From: a virus
Length of the DNA: 21,940 nt
IMG/VR virus record: IMGVR_UViG_3300043436_000848
Coordinates: 1-21,940 of that record
Reading direction: 5' to 3' (one strand)
A model generated the notes under the pieces. It saw only the letters and a list, made by a program, of their open reading frames with translations. It was not told the origin of the DNA and made no database searches. A program made the translations under genes and the position numbers. Shown here piece after piece: positions 5,738 to 13,157 of the stretch (positions are counted from its first letter, which is position 1; each line of letters starts with the position of its first letter).

Positions 5738-8415
5738 ATGTAAAAATACAACTTGAAACGGGCTATCTTGACGTAAAGGATGGCACGGCTTTCCCTTTGA
5801 ATTTTGGTGTTGCTGATATTCGGGACGTGTCTAAAAAGTCGGGGGCGTTTTCAAAGACGATTACTTTAACGGGTACGGCTAACAATCACAATTTACTGAA
5901 TCACTATTACGACGTAAATATTCAGGCGGGAACGTTTAACATAAACACCTTAACGAGATGCTCAGTTATTCAGAACGGCATTCCTGTTTTAGAGTCGGGT
6001 TACCTTCAATTAATTTCTGTAAACAAAAGTCAGGTCACAGCCGATTACGAGAATGAAGTTGAATACGAGGTACTAATAAAAGACGAATCTTCTGACTTCT
6101 ATACTAAGTTAGGAAATAAGGAACTTACTGACTTGGATTTTAGCGACCTTAACCACGAATATCGGGCGGTTAATGTAGTCGATACTTTTGCTAACACGCA
6201 AGGCGACGGGTATAAATACTTAGTACCGTTTAAGGACTCAAACGAATATTTTTTGCAGGAGATGAAACCTGCTATTTATGCCAAGACTTATTTCGATAGG
6301 ATATTTAGTAACGCAGGATTTAGCTATACATGGGACACGCTTACGGCTGCGCACTTTGATAAACTTATAATACCTTTTAACGGTGACGGTCCGTTAGTAG
6401 ATTATAGCGACTATTTAGTAGAGGCAAATAATGCATTAACTTTAAGCGGTCCAAATGCTACGTTTACAGATGATATTACAGGTTGGACTGAGGTCACGGA
6501 TGCGCAAAGTTTATTTAACCCAACTACGGGAACTTATACCCCACCTTTCAACTTATTAGGCAATGACAATGTAAGTCTACAAATTACGTTTAATGCAGAT
6601 GTTAATTTAATAAACACTTCAGCAGGCACGGCGTACTATGTTGATATGTCATCTTCGATTATAAATTATTTTAGTAGTTATTTGCCAAATCTAAAAGTTA
6701 CAAAAAACGGTAACATTATAATAAACGTTTCAAGTGCGTCTGCTCCTATATTAGTTAATGAAGGTGACACGCTGGCAGTTGGTACAAATACAATAGGGAA
6801 TTTTGATATAACAACTACGGTTTTAATAGGCAATGCAATTTTAACGGATGCCATAAATATTTTAGGCGGTCTTGGTGTTACTTTAAACAATAACCTTCAA
6901 TGGTTAAACGGACCAACAACGGCAGGCAGCCCTGTAACGGTTACGAGTGAAATTGTATTTAATAGTATAAATATTAGATTACTTCCGTCTTCGTCAATAG
7001 TTGGTTACGGGGCTTTGATTGATATGAATAACGCCGTCCCGAACAAGGTCAAACAAGCGGATTTTATCAAGTCAATTTTTACGATGTACAATTTGTATGT
7101 CGAGCAGGACACCGATGTAGCAAACAACCTCATCTTAATGCACCGTGACGACTATTACGATAGTGGTGCAGAGTTGGACTGGACGTATAAACTTGCAAAG
7201 GACAAAGAACAATCTTTGAACTTCCTGCCTGAGTTGAGCGCAAAGAAATTGATTCTGACTTATAAGAATGATTCTGATGACCCGAACAAAATATATTACG
7301 AAGCTACCAAAGAAATATACGGGCAACTTGAATTTATATTCGACAATGAATACGTCAAAGGAATAGACACAAAAGAAATTCTATTTTCACCAACTCCCGT
7401 TACTAAAAGCACGTTTAATGCGTACCTTCCGATGCTTTCAGGTGCGCCAAAAGTAAACATTAGAATATTACACGATGGAGGTGAGGGCATTTGTGATTCT
7501 TATAACATTTATAACTATGGAAACACGGGAGAGATTGGCATAACTACCTACCCAATATTGCACCATTGGGACAACCCAATAACCCCGACCTTTGACATTC
7601 TATTTGCACAGCCTGACTATATGTTTTATGAAGGGTATTCGATTACGAATAACAACCTTTACAACCTATATTGGAGACGTACTGTAAATCAGATTAACGT
7701 AGGCAAAATGCTCACGGCTTACTTCAATCTAAAAGAAGATGATATTCACGGCTTAAAGCTAAATTCTAAAATCCGCATTGATAATAGTTGGTGGACCATT
7801 AATAAAATAATTGATTACGACTGCAACGCTAACAACTTAACGAAAGTTGAGTTAATGAGTGCAGACACGGAAATAGATTTGGCACCATTCAAGAAGCAAA
7901 TTGTAATACCGACTACAACAGGAGACACGGCAAGCCATACGGGTAGTATACATTGGGATAATACTTTTGTAGGTAACGTTGTGGCGAGTACTTCGGTTGC
8001 TGATGTGTACGGGCGTGGTAACGTAATACAGCCAAACGTAAACGGAATCGTTATAGGCAATAATAGGGTACTTGACCAAACGGGAATAAGTACCGAAAGG
8101 ATAACGGCAGACGTTGGTGACATTAAGTCTTTAAGTTTGTCGGGTGGTATTCAATACCCGTATAAAAAAACAATCGTAAATTATTATATAACTTCAAACG
8201 ATTATTTTATACTTTGTACAGGTGTTAATATTTATTTACCCCCTTCAAATAAAGACAATAAAGGTCAAGTTTATGTTATTAAAAACGAAAGTGGAACAAG
8301 TGTGGTTTATCCTTTTGGCTCAAATCTCATTGATTTAGTAACTTCAATTACCTTATTAGCGTCTAATAGCGTTACTTTAATTTCTAATGGGGGCACGGGT
8401 TGGTATATTATTTAA
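5734..8415 (+). CDS. Large tail-tip protein with fibre-like C-terminal domain
   Basis: An 893-residue protein. The first ~130 residues (LNFGVADIRDVSKKSGAFSK, then TITLTGTANNHNLLN) resemble N-terminal tail-tip domains that assemble on the tail end. The middle contains a DWTYKLAKDKEQSLNFLPELSAKK-type stretch (in part) and many aromatic beta strands. From about residue 700 there is a Gly/Asn/Thr-rich stretch (VYGRGNVIQPNVNGIVIGNN). The last ~85 residues (KKTIVNYYITSNDYFILCTG ... GQVYVIKNESGTSVVYPFG) match a common fibre-tip module. That final module is much more AT-rich (about 29% GC in 8161-8400) than the rest, which suggests swapping. It probably combines hub and host-contact functions. Confidence 0.65.
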   Translation: MNVKIQLETGYLDVKDGTAFPLNFGVADIRDVSKKSGAFSKTITLTGTANNHNLLNHYYDVNIQAGTFNINTLTRCSVIQNGIPVLESGYLQLISVNKSQVTADYENEVEYEVLIKDESSDFYTKLGNKELTDLDFSDLNHEYRAVNVVDTFANTQGDGYKYLVPFKDSNEYFLQEMKPAIYAKTYFDRIFSNAGFSYTWDTLTAAHFDKLIIPFNGDGPLVDYSDYLVEANNALTLSGPNATFTDDITGWTEVTDAQSLFNPTTGTYTPPFNLLGNDNVSLQITFNADVNLINTSAGTAYYVDMSSSIINYFSSYLPNLKVTKNGNIIINVSSASAPILVNEGDTLAVGTNTIGNFDITTTVLIGNAILTDAINILGGLGVTLNNNLQWLNGPTTAGSPVTVTSEIVFNSINIRLLPSSSIVGYGALIDMNNAVPNKVKQADFIKSIFTMYNLYVEQDTDVANNLILMHRDDYYDSGAELDWTYKLAKDKEQSLNFLPELSAKKLILTYKNDSDDPNKIYYEATKEIYGQLEFIFDNEYVKGIDTKEILFSPTPVTKSTFNAYLPMLSGAPKVNIRILHDGGEGICDSYNIYNYGNTGEIGITTYPILHHWDNPITPTFDILFAQPDYMFYEGYSITNNNLYNLYWRRTVNQINVGKMLTAYFNLKEDDIHGLKLNSKIRIDNSWWTINKIIDYDCNANNLTKVELMSADTEIDLAPFKKQIVIPTTTGDTASHTGSIHWDNTFVGNVVASTSVADVYGRGNVIQPNVNGIVIGNNRVLDQTGISTERITADVGDIKSLSLSGGIQYPYKKTIVNYYITSNDYFILCTGVNIYLPPSNKDNKGQVYVIKNESGTSVVYPFGSNLIDLVTSITLLASNSVTLISNGGTGWYII

Positions 8416-8445
8416 CCAATTAAAACACGAATTACTTATAAGGAT
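8413..8445 (+). promoter_or_regulatory. Bipartite late-promoter-like element, copy 2
   Basis: TAACCA at 8413-8418, a 13-nt spacer, TTACTTAT at 8432-8439, then AAGGATA running into the ATG at 8446. It overlaps the stop codon of the preceding tail gene and heads the single-gene unit 8446-8919. Confidence 0.7.
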
Positions 8446-8919
8446 ATGCAAGGCTCATTCAAAATAAAATACAAGACCCGTTATAAGCTACAAAAAGCTA
8501 TACAACAAACAATCATGAGTATAGGTTTTAATGAGTCAGGTGAGGGCACGGGGACTATGCATGATTCAATAAGAATATCGGCTGCAACTGGGGACCTTAA
8601 CCAATTGTACGTTACGATTAATGCTATTTACTATTATATGTTTTTGGACAAGGGAGCGAAACTTACAAACGGTGGTATAATCAATCCTTATTTCATAACT
8701 CAAAAGGCTATCGAGTCGCCGATGGGTCAGCAATTTATTTCGGATGCCGTAGGTGAGTACTTAGTTTGGATGCAGGAAAACTACCCTATTCTTGACGTGG
8801 CAACAATTAACGTAACGCCTGACAATATCAAACTAAACATTCAATATAATTTGTTTGGAGCGGATGGGGGCAAATGGAATGGTACTTTTGATTACGCCTC
8901 TAATTGGTATAATTGGTAA
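8446..8919 (+). CDS. Putative head-tail joining protein, HK97 gp10-like
   Basis: A 157-residue protein. The pattern GTGTMHDSIRISAATGDLNQ, then LYVTINAIYYYMFLDKGAK, resembles the HK97-gp10/tail-completion family, where a basic N-terminal helix is followed by a 'DSI ... VxxxAxYYxxxxxGT' strand pair. Such proteins join neck and tail. It is a monocistronic unit with its own late element, ending tail-to-tail with the minus-strand pair with no spare base between the two stop codons. The family call is moderate; the C-terminal half is unassigned. Confidence 0.55.
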   Translation: MQGSFKIKYKTRYKLQKAIQQTIMSIGFNESGEGTGTMHDSIRISAATGDLNQLYVTINAIYYYMFLDKGAKLTNGGIINPYFITQKAIESPMGQQFISDAVGEYLVWMQENYPILDVATINVTPDNIKLNIQYNLFGADGGKWNGTFDYASNWYNW

Positions 8920-9657
8920 CTACGCCTTGTTTAGTTGTAGTTCTTCGACCATTGACAGCATATTAAACACGAACACCAACGGAAGGTCTGTAACCTCATC
9001 AATTTTAGTTAGGTCTTGATTTGATAAGTCGTAAAGTAATTTTTCCCACGACCATTTGTTAAATACTTTTTCTTCGGCTTCGGCTTTGATGTCTTCGGGG
9101 TCAAGTTCGACTTCTTCGTCTTCGTCAATTACTGGATTGAATAGGTTTTCGTATCGTTGCTTAAAGTCATTTGAATAAAGAGCGTAATTATTTACAGCCC
9201 CAAATACTTCGTTTATACTTACGTCTTGAAACGTATCTTTACGGCTCATTATACTATACGAATACGGCTCAAAAACAAGGTTGCCCCATTCGTCACGCTT
9301 CCATCGTTTATATAATATACTAAGTAAAAGCGTAAAGTTTTGAACGTTCTGACTAATATAGTGTTCTAAGTCTATGAATTCCCCTAAGGTGAGCGCATCC
9401 AACGGCTTTAACATAAAACCTTTCACGGCTTGTTTAGGCTTATTAGACGGCTCACGCTTAATAAAAGATACTTCACTGGCAAGGTCAATGAGTTCTTCGG
9501 GAGAAAGCTCTTCCAACTCTTCGGGGTCTGTATCGGAGAGGATAGAAATAGCTTCTAAGGTGTGCAAAAACACGCTGTTAAATTCGTTAGGGTCTATCGA
9601 ATTAAGTTCGACCCATTGGCTAACCGTTACTTCGTTCCAGCTCTTCGGTAGTTTCAT
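8920..9657 (-). CDS. Minus-strand protein, tail-assembly-chaperone candidate (second)
   Basis: A 245-residue acidic protein that starts at ATG 9657 (a TTG at 9660 is also possible). The N-terminus (KLPKSWNEVTVSQWVELNSI) and the first product's ELTVEQFDHLNKI share a '(S/N)EVTVxQwxxL' pattern, suggesting related domains. The C-terminus (WSWEKLLYDLSNQDLTKIDE, then LPLVFVFNMLSMVEELQ) is helical and similar to tail-chaperone ends. It overlaps the upstream gene by 38-41 nt in the +1 (equivalently -2) frame, as in tail-chaperone pairs made by programmed frameshift. There is no slippery site I would vouch for. It may be an ordinary overlapping gene. Confidence 0.55.
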   Translation of the reverse strand: MKLPKSWNEVTVSQWVELNSIDPNEFNSVFLHTLEAISILSDTDPEELEELSPEELIDLASEVSFIKREPSNKPKQAVKGFMLKPLDALTLGEFIDLEHYISQNVQNFTLLLSILYKRWKRDEWGNLVFEPYSYSIMSRKDTFQDVSINEVFGAVNNYALYSNDFKQRYENLFNPVIDEDEEVELDPEDIKAEAEEKVFNKWSWEKLLYDLSNQDLTKIDEVTDLPLVFVFNMLSMVEELQLNKA

Positions 9658-10177
9658 CAACTTTCTTTTCGGTTATCTTGGTTATCTTTTGTAAAATATC
9701 GAGAATATACGGGAATGCAATTTCTGCGGTTTGTTTCTTGAATAGATTAACCTTTAATTTCAGGTGCGCAGGTGCGTAGTGTTCAGTTCTTGTAAGGTCC
9801 GTTCGTTTGAATAAGATTGAAAGCGTTTGAGCCGTAAAGTTTTCGTCTTGACTTCGGTAGATTTTCTCAATCATTCCTAAATCTTTAACCCCTATTTGTT
9901 CATTTGCCTCATAAGTGTATTTATCAATGACAATTTGCGTCACCTTTTCAGTGCTTGGTATGTCGGACTTGTTGAACTCTTTAATGTAGTTAGCGAACTC
10001 GTCAAGTTCCATTGAATCGAACGCCTTTTCTTCAACACCTAAGTAGATAAATTTTTCAATCCACTTTTCAATGGTATCTAATTCGGTGTTATTCTCGATT
10101 TTGTTGAGGTGGTCGAACTGCTCAACAGTTAGCTCGTTTAGTTGGTTTGGAATTTCGGTCCCGTAAATTTGTATCAT
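9620..10177 (-). CDS. Minus-strand protein, tail-assembly-chaperone candidate (first)
   Basis: A 185-residue acidic helical protein: MIQIYGTEIPNQLNELTVEQ, then FDHLNKIENN and IEKWIEKFIYLGVEEKAFDS. It has no signal peptide, membrane segment or enzyme motif. The tail assembly chaperone idea rests on its pairing and overlap with the gene that follows, its acidic helical make-up, and its position among tail genes that otherwise lack a chaperone. Such proteins bind the tape measure before tail-tube polymerisation. It is read from a host-type promoter facing away from the protease/capsid unit, so its timing may differ from that of the other virion genes. Confidence 0.55.
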   Translation of the reverse strand: MIQIYGTEIPNQLNELTVEQFDHLNKIENNTELDTIEKWIEKFIYLGVEEKAFDSMELDEFANYIKEFNKSDIPSTEKVTQIVIDKYTYEANEQIGVKDLGMIEKIYRSQDENFTAQTLSILFKRTDLTRTEHYAPAHLKLKVNLFKKQTAEIAFPYILDILQKITKITEKKVDETTEELERSNG

Positions 10178-10192
10178 TGCTTAGATTTTAAT

Positions 10193-10226
10193 CAAAGGTA
10201 AAAAATAATGTTGAAAAATTAACCAA
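10193..10226 (-). promoter_or_regulatory. Host-type promoter for the minus-strand pair
   Basis: On the minus strand, TACCTTTG (10200 down to 10193) matches TAnnTTTG, with TTG at 10226-10224 about 23 nt upstream, the long end of the range for Bacteroidetes -33/-7 spacing. The ATG of the first minus-strand gene is 15 nt downstream. The TTG overlaps, on the other strand, the TAACCA box of late-element copy 3, so the two promoters would compete. Confidence 0.5.
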
Positions 10227-10253
10227 AAATTTTAGGCATTACTTATGTAGGTA
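10220..10253 (+). promoter_or_regulatory. Bipartite late-promoter-like element, copy 3
   Basis: TAACCA at 10220-10225, a 13-nt spacer, TTACTTAT at 10239-10246, then GTAGGTA, with the ATG at 10254. It heads the protease/capsid/tail-tube unit. The TAACCA box overlaps the -33 element of the divergent minus-strand promoter. Confidence 0.7.
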
Positions 10254-11207
10254 ATGGATGGACTACCGACTTACAAAATTACAATAGACGAAGCATACAA
10301 CGACGGGACGGAACCGCTTGGAGTAGATGCAATAGCGTTCACCGCAAACCCTGCAGTTTTAGTTAAGGGCGTAGCGTTTAAGTCACAAGCTAAAAGCCAC
10401 TTCGCAGACGAAAAGAAATATCGTATCACAGCACCTGCCATGATTCCTATGGACATCTATCGACGTGATGACGAGATGGGTGAGTACTATGTACAATTTA
10501 GCGAAACCGAAATAGACACTATTTTCAAAGACTTCATGCTGAATCTGAATAATAGAAATTTATTCAACTTAGAACACGAGGGCGACAAGATAGTGCCTGC
10601 GTATATTCTTGAAGCGTGGCTTGTAGATAACCCCGAAGCGGACAAGGCTAAAAGTACTTTCGGTATTTCAGTACCTAAAGGGACTTTAATGGTCACGGCT
10701 CAAATCACGGACACGGACTACTATAATAAGTTAGTTGAAGCAGGTCAAGTTGGTTTCTCTATTGAGGGCTTTCTTGGTCTTAAATTAAGCAACCAAATAA
10801 ATACAAATAATATGTTACCAGACGGCACACACACGCTCGAAGATGGAACGGTTATCGTTATCAAAGACGGTCAAATCGTAGAAGTTCAAGAGCCAATGGC
10901 TGAGGAACAAGTAATGGAAGTTGAAGCGTCTACGGAAGTGGAAATGGCGGACACAACCGAAGTAACCGAAGAAACCGTAAAGGAAGAGGTTGTTGAAGTT
11001 GAAGCAGCTATTGACCCTGCAGCGGATGCGGAGGCTATCTTAGCAATCGTTAGCCCTTTATTAGAGCAACGTATTTCTGAGGTGTTACAAGTTATCGCAG
11101 ACCTAAAGAATGAACTAACTGAAACGGAAGAAGCTGCACCCGTTGAAGAAATCAAAATGACAGCGGCGCAAAAGTTTAACCAAGTAATTGACTTCTTAAA
11201 AAAATAA
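10254..11207 (+). CDS. Prohead protease fused to scaffold domain (XkdF/S78_2-like)
   Basis: A 317-residue protein. Residues about 55-175 resemble the XkdF-like putative serine protease domain (Peptidase_S78_2): NLFNLEHEGD, with a likely catalytic His108, then FGISVPKGTLMVTAQITD and GQVGFSIEGFLG, with a likely nucleophile Ser169. Residues about 205-300 are extremely rich in Glu, Val and Thr and look like a scaffold with coiled-coil character (EAILAIVSPLLEQRISEVLQ). Protease and scaffold in one chain, placed two bases before the major capsid gene, suggests self-cleavage during prohead maturation. ATG 10254 fits the late element; an in-frame alternative is not needed. Confidence 0.8.
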   Translation: MDGLPTYKITIDEAYNDGTEPLGVDAIAFTANPAVLVKGVAFKSQAKSHFADEKKYRITAPAMIPMDIYRRDDEMGEYYVQFSETEIDTIFKDFMLNLNNRNLFNLEHEGDKIVPAYILEAWLVDNPEADKAKSTFGISVPKGTLMVTAQITDTDYYNKLVEAGQVGFSIEGFLGLKLSNQINTNNMLPDGTHTLEDGTVIVIKDGQIVEVQEPMAEEQVMEVEASTEVEMADTTEVTEETVKEEVVEVEAAIDPAADAEAILAIVSPLLEQRISEVLQVIADLKNELTETEEAAPVEEIKMTAAQKFNQVIDFLKK

Positions 11208-11209
11208 AG

Positions 11210-12151
11210 ATGGCTAAAAAGTACAAATTCGATTTGACAGTAGACGCAAGTGCGTTACTTCAAGCAAACCCAAGTGAATATTATTCGCTTCTTTACGGAA
11301 TGGAAAACGCAGTAACTAATTACCGTGTTTTACCGGGAATTAAAAACAAAACTAAAATCGCTACGGTTGTTTTCGCAAACGTACTTGCTGAGGCAGGATG
11401 TGATTTTAACGCTCAAGACGGTACTGTTTCTGCAGTTGAAGTAGATGTTTGTGCATTGACTTCACAAGCGTCTGTTTGTCAGTACGACCTTGAACAATCA
11501 TGGTTGGCTTTGGAAATGGCTAAAGGTTCTAACTCAGACTTTTCGGTTGCTTCTTTCATGAACTTCTTTTGGGGTCAAATGGCAAAGAAAGCACACCAAG
11601 AATTGGCTTTGTTGATGTGGCAAGGTGACATAGCAGCAGAAGGTGCTTTAAATCTTTGTAATGGTTGGTTAAAGCGTTTGTGTGACAACTCTGACTATAT
11701 TAATGGAACAGTTCCTGTTGGTGGGTTTACATCTTCAAACATTCTTGCAAACGGTTTTGCACAAGCACTTGGTTTGGCTACATCTGAAATGTTGGTGAAC
11801 CCTGCAAATATGCAGTTTAAAGTTTCCCCTGACGTTGCTGCTTACTACCGTATCGCTACAGCGTCACAAAACAACGTAACAAACGTAACTGAAGGTTTGG
11901 CTTTGACTTACTTGGATATTCCAGTTGTTGTTGAGTACGGACTTCCTGCTAACTCAATTATCCTTTCTGACTATACTAACTTTATCTATGCTTTGGATAT
12001 GGAAGGTGATGTAGATAACTTGCAAATTGTAGACTTCAGCAAAACTACTTTGGACCGTCGTATCGGTGCAAGAGCAGACTTCAAAGCAGGTTTCTATACT
12101 GTGAATGACACGCAAATCGTTTGGGTAGGTGGTGACGCTTATTGCGACTAA
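11210..12151 (+). CDS. Major capsid protein
   Basis: A 313-residue protein placed directly after the protease/scaffold and before a strong terminator, as expected for the main shell protein. It contains a long helix-like stretch (FMNFFWGQMAKKAHQELALL), an E-loop-like early part (FANVLAEAGCDFNAQDGTVS) and a P-domain/A-domain-like beta-rich C-terminal half ending DTQIVWVGGDAYCD, consistent with the HK97 fold. Codon use shifts here to TTG, GCT, GTT and ACT and away from the ACG and CGG common in neighbours, as in highly expressed genes. The leader is A-rich (AAAAAATAAAG before ATG). The exact capsid family is not assigned. Confidence 0.8.
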   Translation: MAKKYKFDLTVDASALLQANPSEYYSLLYGMENAVTNYRVLPGIKNKTKIATVVFANVLAEAGCDFNAQDGTVSAVEVDVCALTSQASVCQYDLEQSWLALEMAKGSNSDFSVASFMNFFWGQMAKKAHQELALLMWQGDIAAEGALNLCNGWLKRLCDNSDYINGTVPVGGFTSSNILANGFAQALGLATSEMLVNPANMQFKVSPDVAAYYRIATASQNNVTNVTEGLALTYLDIPVVVEYGLPANSIILSDYTNFIYALDMEGDVDNLQIVDFSKTTLDRRIGARADFKAGFYTVNDTQIVWVGGDAYCD

Positions 12152-12169
12152 TCAATTTATTTAGATAGT

Positions 12170-12196
12170 AGGGGGTTTAACCGCCCCCTTTTTTTT
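12170..12196 (+). terminator. Terminator after major capsid gene
   Basis: AGGGGG (12170-12175) pairs with CCCCCT (12184-12189) around an 8-nt loop, and the T-run extends to 12196. Partial read-through would supply the tail-tube gene downstream, which has no clear promoter of its own. Confidence 0.85.
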
Positions 12197-12217
12197 AACT
12201 TTTAAACACTAAATAAA

Positions 12218-12724
12218 ATGGCTTGTAGTACATTAACAACAATTCTAAAGGGTTGCGATAACAATATAGGAGGGATTACTTCAATTTATATCAATGACAT
12301 GGATAATATTACAGGTCCAATCGTTGAGGCTAACTGGATTATTTCTGACTTTGGTACACTTGCAGACCCTTTCATTCCTTTCGAGTTCAGACGTAACACG
12401 GGAATGTTTACCGAAGAGGCGGCTATTGACCTTGTAAACGGTTCTTCATTTATTACGCAAACAGTTACTTTGATGTTTCACCGACGTGAAGCAGCTAAGT
12501 CTAAGTCTATTAAAATACTTGGCGAAGGTCAAAGAGACTTGGCACTTGTAGTTGGTGACGCAAACGGAAAGTATTGGTATTTTCCAAACGCACAATTAAC
12601 TGCGGTTGCTGAAGGGTCTGGAACGGCTAAAGCCGATGGTTCTAAGTACTCAATTACGTTTGTAGCTGAAAACGAAAACCTTGCTTTTGAAGTTGCAGCG
12701 GCTGAAATTCCTAACATTATCTAA
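12218..12724 (+). CDS. Putative major tail (tail-tube) protein
   Basis: A 168-residue, beta-rich protein with well-spread hydrophobic residues: SIYINDMDNITGPIVEANWI, then SSFITQTVTLMFHRREAAKS, KSIKILGEGQRDLALVVGDA and DGSKYSITFVAENENLAFEV. Alternating strands, a long middle loop and the final 'Y-x-I-T-F-x-A-E-N' strand are typical of tail-tube proteins. Small size, position after the major capsid gene, its own terminator and codon use like the capsid gene all point to an abundant virion protein. A head decoration protein is the main alternative. Confidence 0.65.
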   Translation: MACSTLTTILKGCDNNIGGITSIYINDMDNITGPIVEANWIISDFGTLADPFIPFEFRRNTGMFTEEAAIDLVNGSSFITQTVTLMFHRREAAKSKSIKILGEGQRDLALVVGDANGKYWYFPNAQLTAVAEGSGTAKADGSKYSITFVAENENLAFEVAAAEIPNII

Positions 12725-12743
12725 TTAGATAACTCAGATTTTT

Positions 12744-12770
12744 AAGGGGTGGCTTCGGTCACCCTTTTTT
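12744..12770 (+). terminator. Strong terminator with UUCG tetraloop
   Basis: GGGTGGC (12747-12753), loop TTCG, GTCACCC (12758-12764), then six T residues. Flanking A/T pairs extend the stem. The C(UUCG)G tetraloop is unusually stable. It closes the capsid/tail-tube unit immediately before late-element copy 4. Confidence 0.9.
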
Positions 12771-12773
12771 ATT

Positions 12774-12809
12774 TAACCAACTTTTCGAATGGTTACTTAT
12801 TAAGGTAGT
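12774..12809 (+). promoter_or_regulatory. Bipartite late-promoter-like element, copy 4
   Basis: TAACCA at 12774-12779, a 13-nt spacer, TTACTTAT at 12793-12800, then TAAGGTA and GT before the ATG at 12810. It heads the longest unit, from here to the terminator at 21892. It directly follows a strong terminator, which supports independent transcription. Confidence 0.75.
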
Positions 12810-13157
12810 ATGATATACTTAGAAAAAAATTCACTCAATATTTTTGCCTTAACGCTTACAGAAAGTGCGACTATTTCGAGTCCTGTTTGGTTGTTTAAAT
12901 TCGTGTGGGAAATGGACGTAACACAAGACCCTATTTATTGGGTGGGTGTGGACCATTCAAGTTACCCAAACCGTTATAATTTATTCCGTTTAGAAGAGGG
13001 CGTAGAGGTGACGTTTAGAATAGGGCAATACAGATATTTTGTTTACGAAAGTCCCGACCCTATTGCAGTGGACGAAAACACCAACGAACTTGGTTTAACA
13101 CTTGTTGAAGAAGGGCGTATGGTGGTCGAAGGTGTATCAAATTCAATTTATGACTAA
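12810..13157 (+). CDS. Hypothetical virion-associated protein before portal
   Basis: A 115-residue beta-rich protein: MIYLEKNSLNIFALTLTESA, TISSPVWLFKFVWEM, then YNLFRLEEGVEVTFRIGQYR, FVYES and GLTLVEEGRMVVEG. This alternation is common in a family of short virion proteins of Bacteroidetes phages, known to me only as uncharacterised. The stop overlaps the portal start by one base (TAATG), so the two are translated together. A small adaptor or decoration role is an inference. Confidence 0.6.
   Translation: MIYLEKNSLNIFALTLTESATISSPVWLFKFVWEMDVTQDPIYWVGVDHSSYPNRYNLFRLEEGVEVTFRIGQYRYFVYESPDPIAVDENTNELGLTLVEEGRMVVEGVSNSIYD

Noticed and set aside
6678-8123. Several open frames on the minus strand within the large tail-tip gene.
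   Set aside because: They lie fully inside a well-supported plus-strand gene, have unnatural composition and no family patterns; they are shadow frames.
8918-8942. Inverted repeat AACTAC ... GTAGTT between the convergent genes as a bidirectional terminator.
   Set aside because: Only a 6-bp stem with a 13-nt loop and no T-run on either strand.
9374-9694. A plus-strand 106-codon frame opposite the minus-strand pair.
   Set aside because: Ser-rich shadow of the acidic coding sequence on the minus strand; no start signal and no known pattern.
12178-12204. TAACCG near the capsid terminator followed by TTAACTTTT, a possible fifth late element before the tail-tube gene.
   Set aside because: Both boxes have mismatches, spacing differs from 13, and TAACCG is part of the terminator loop.
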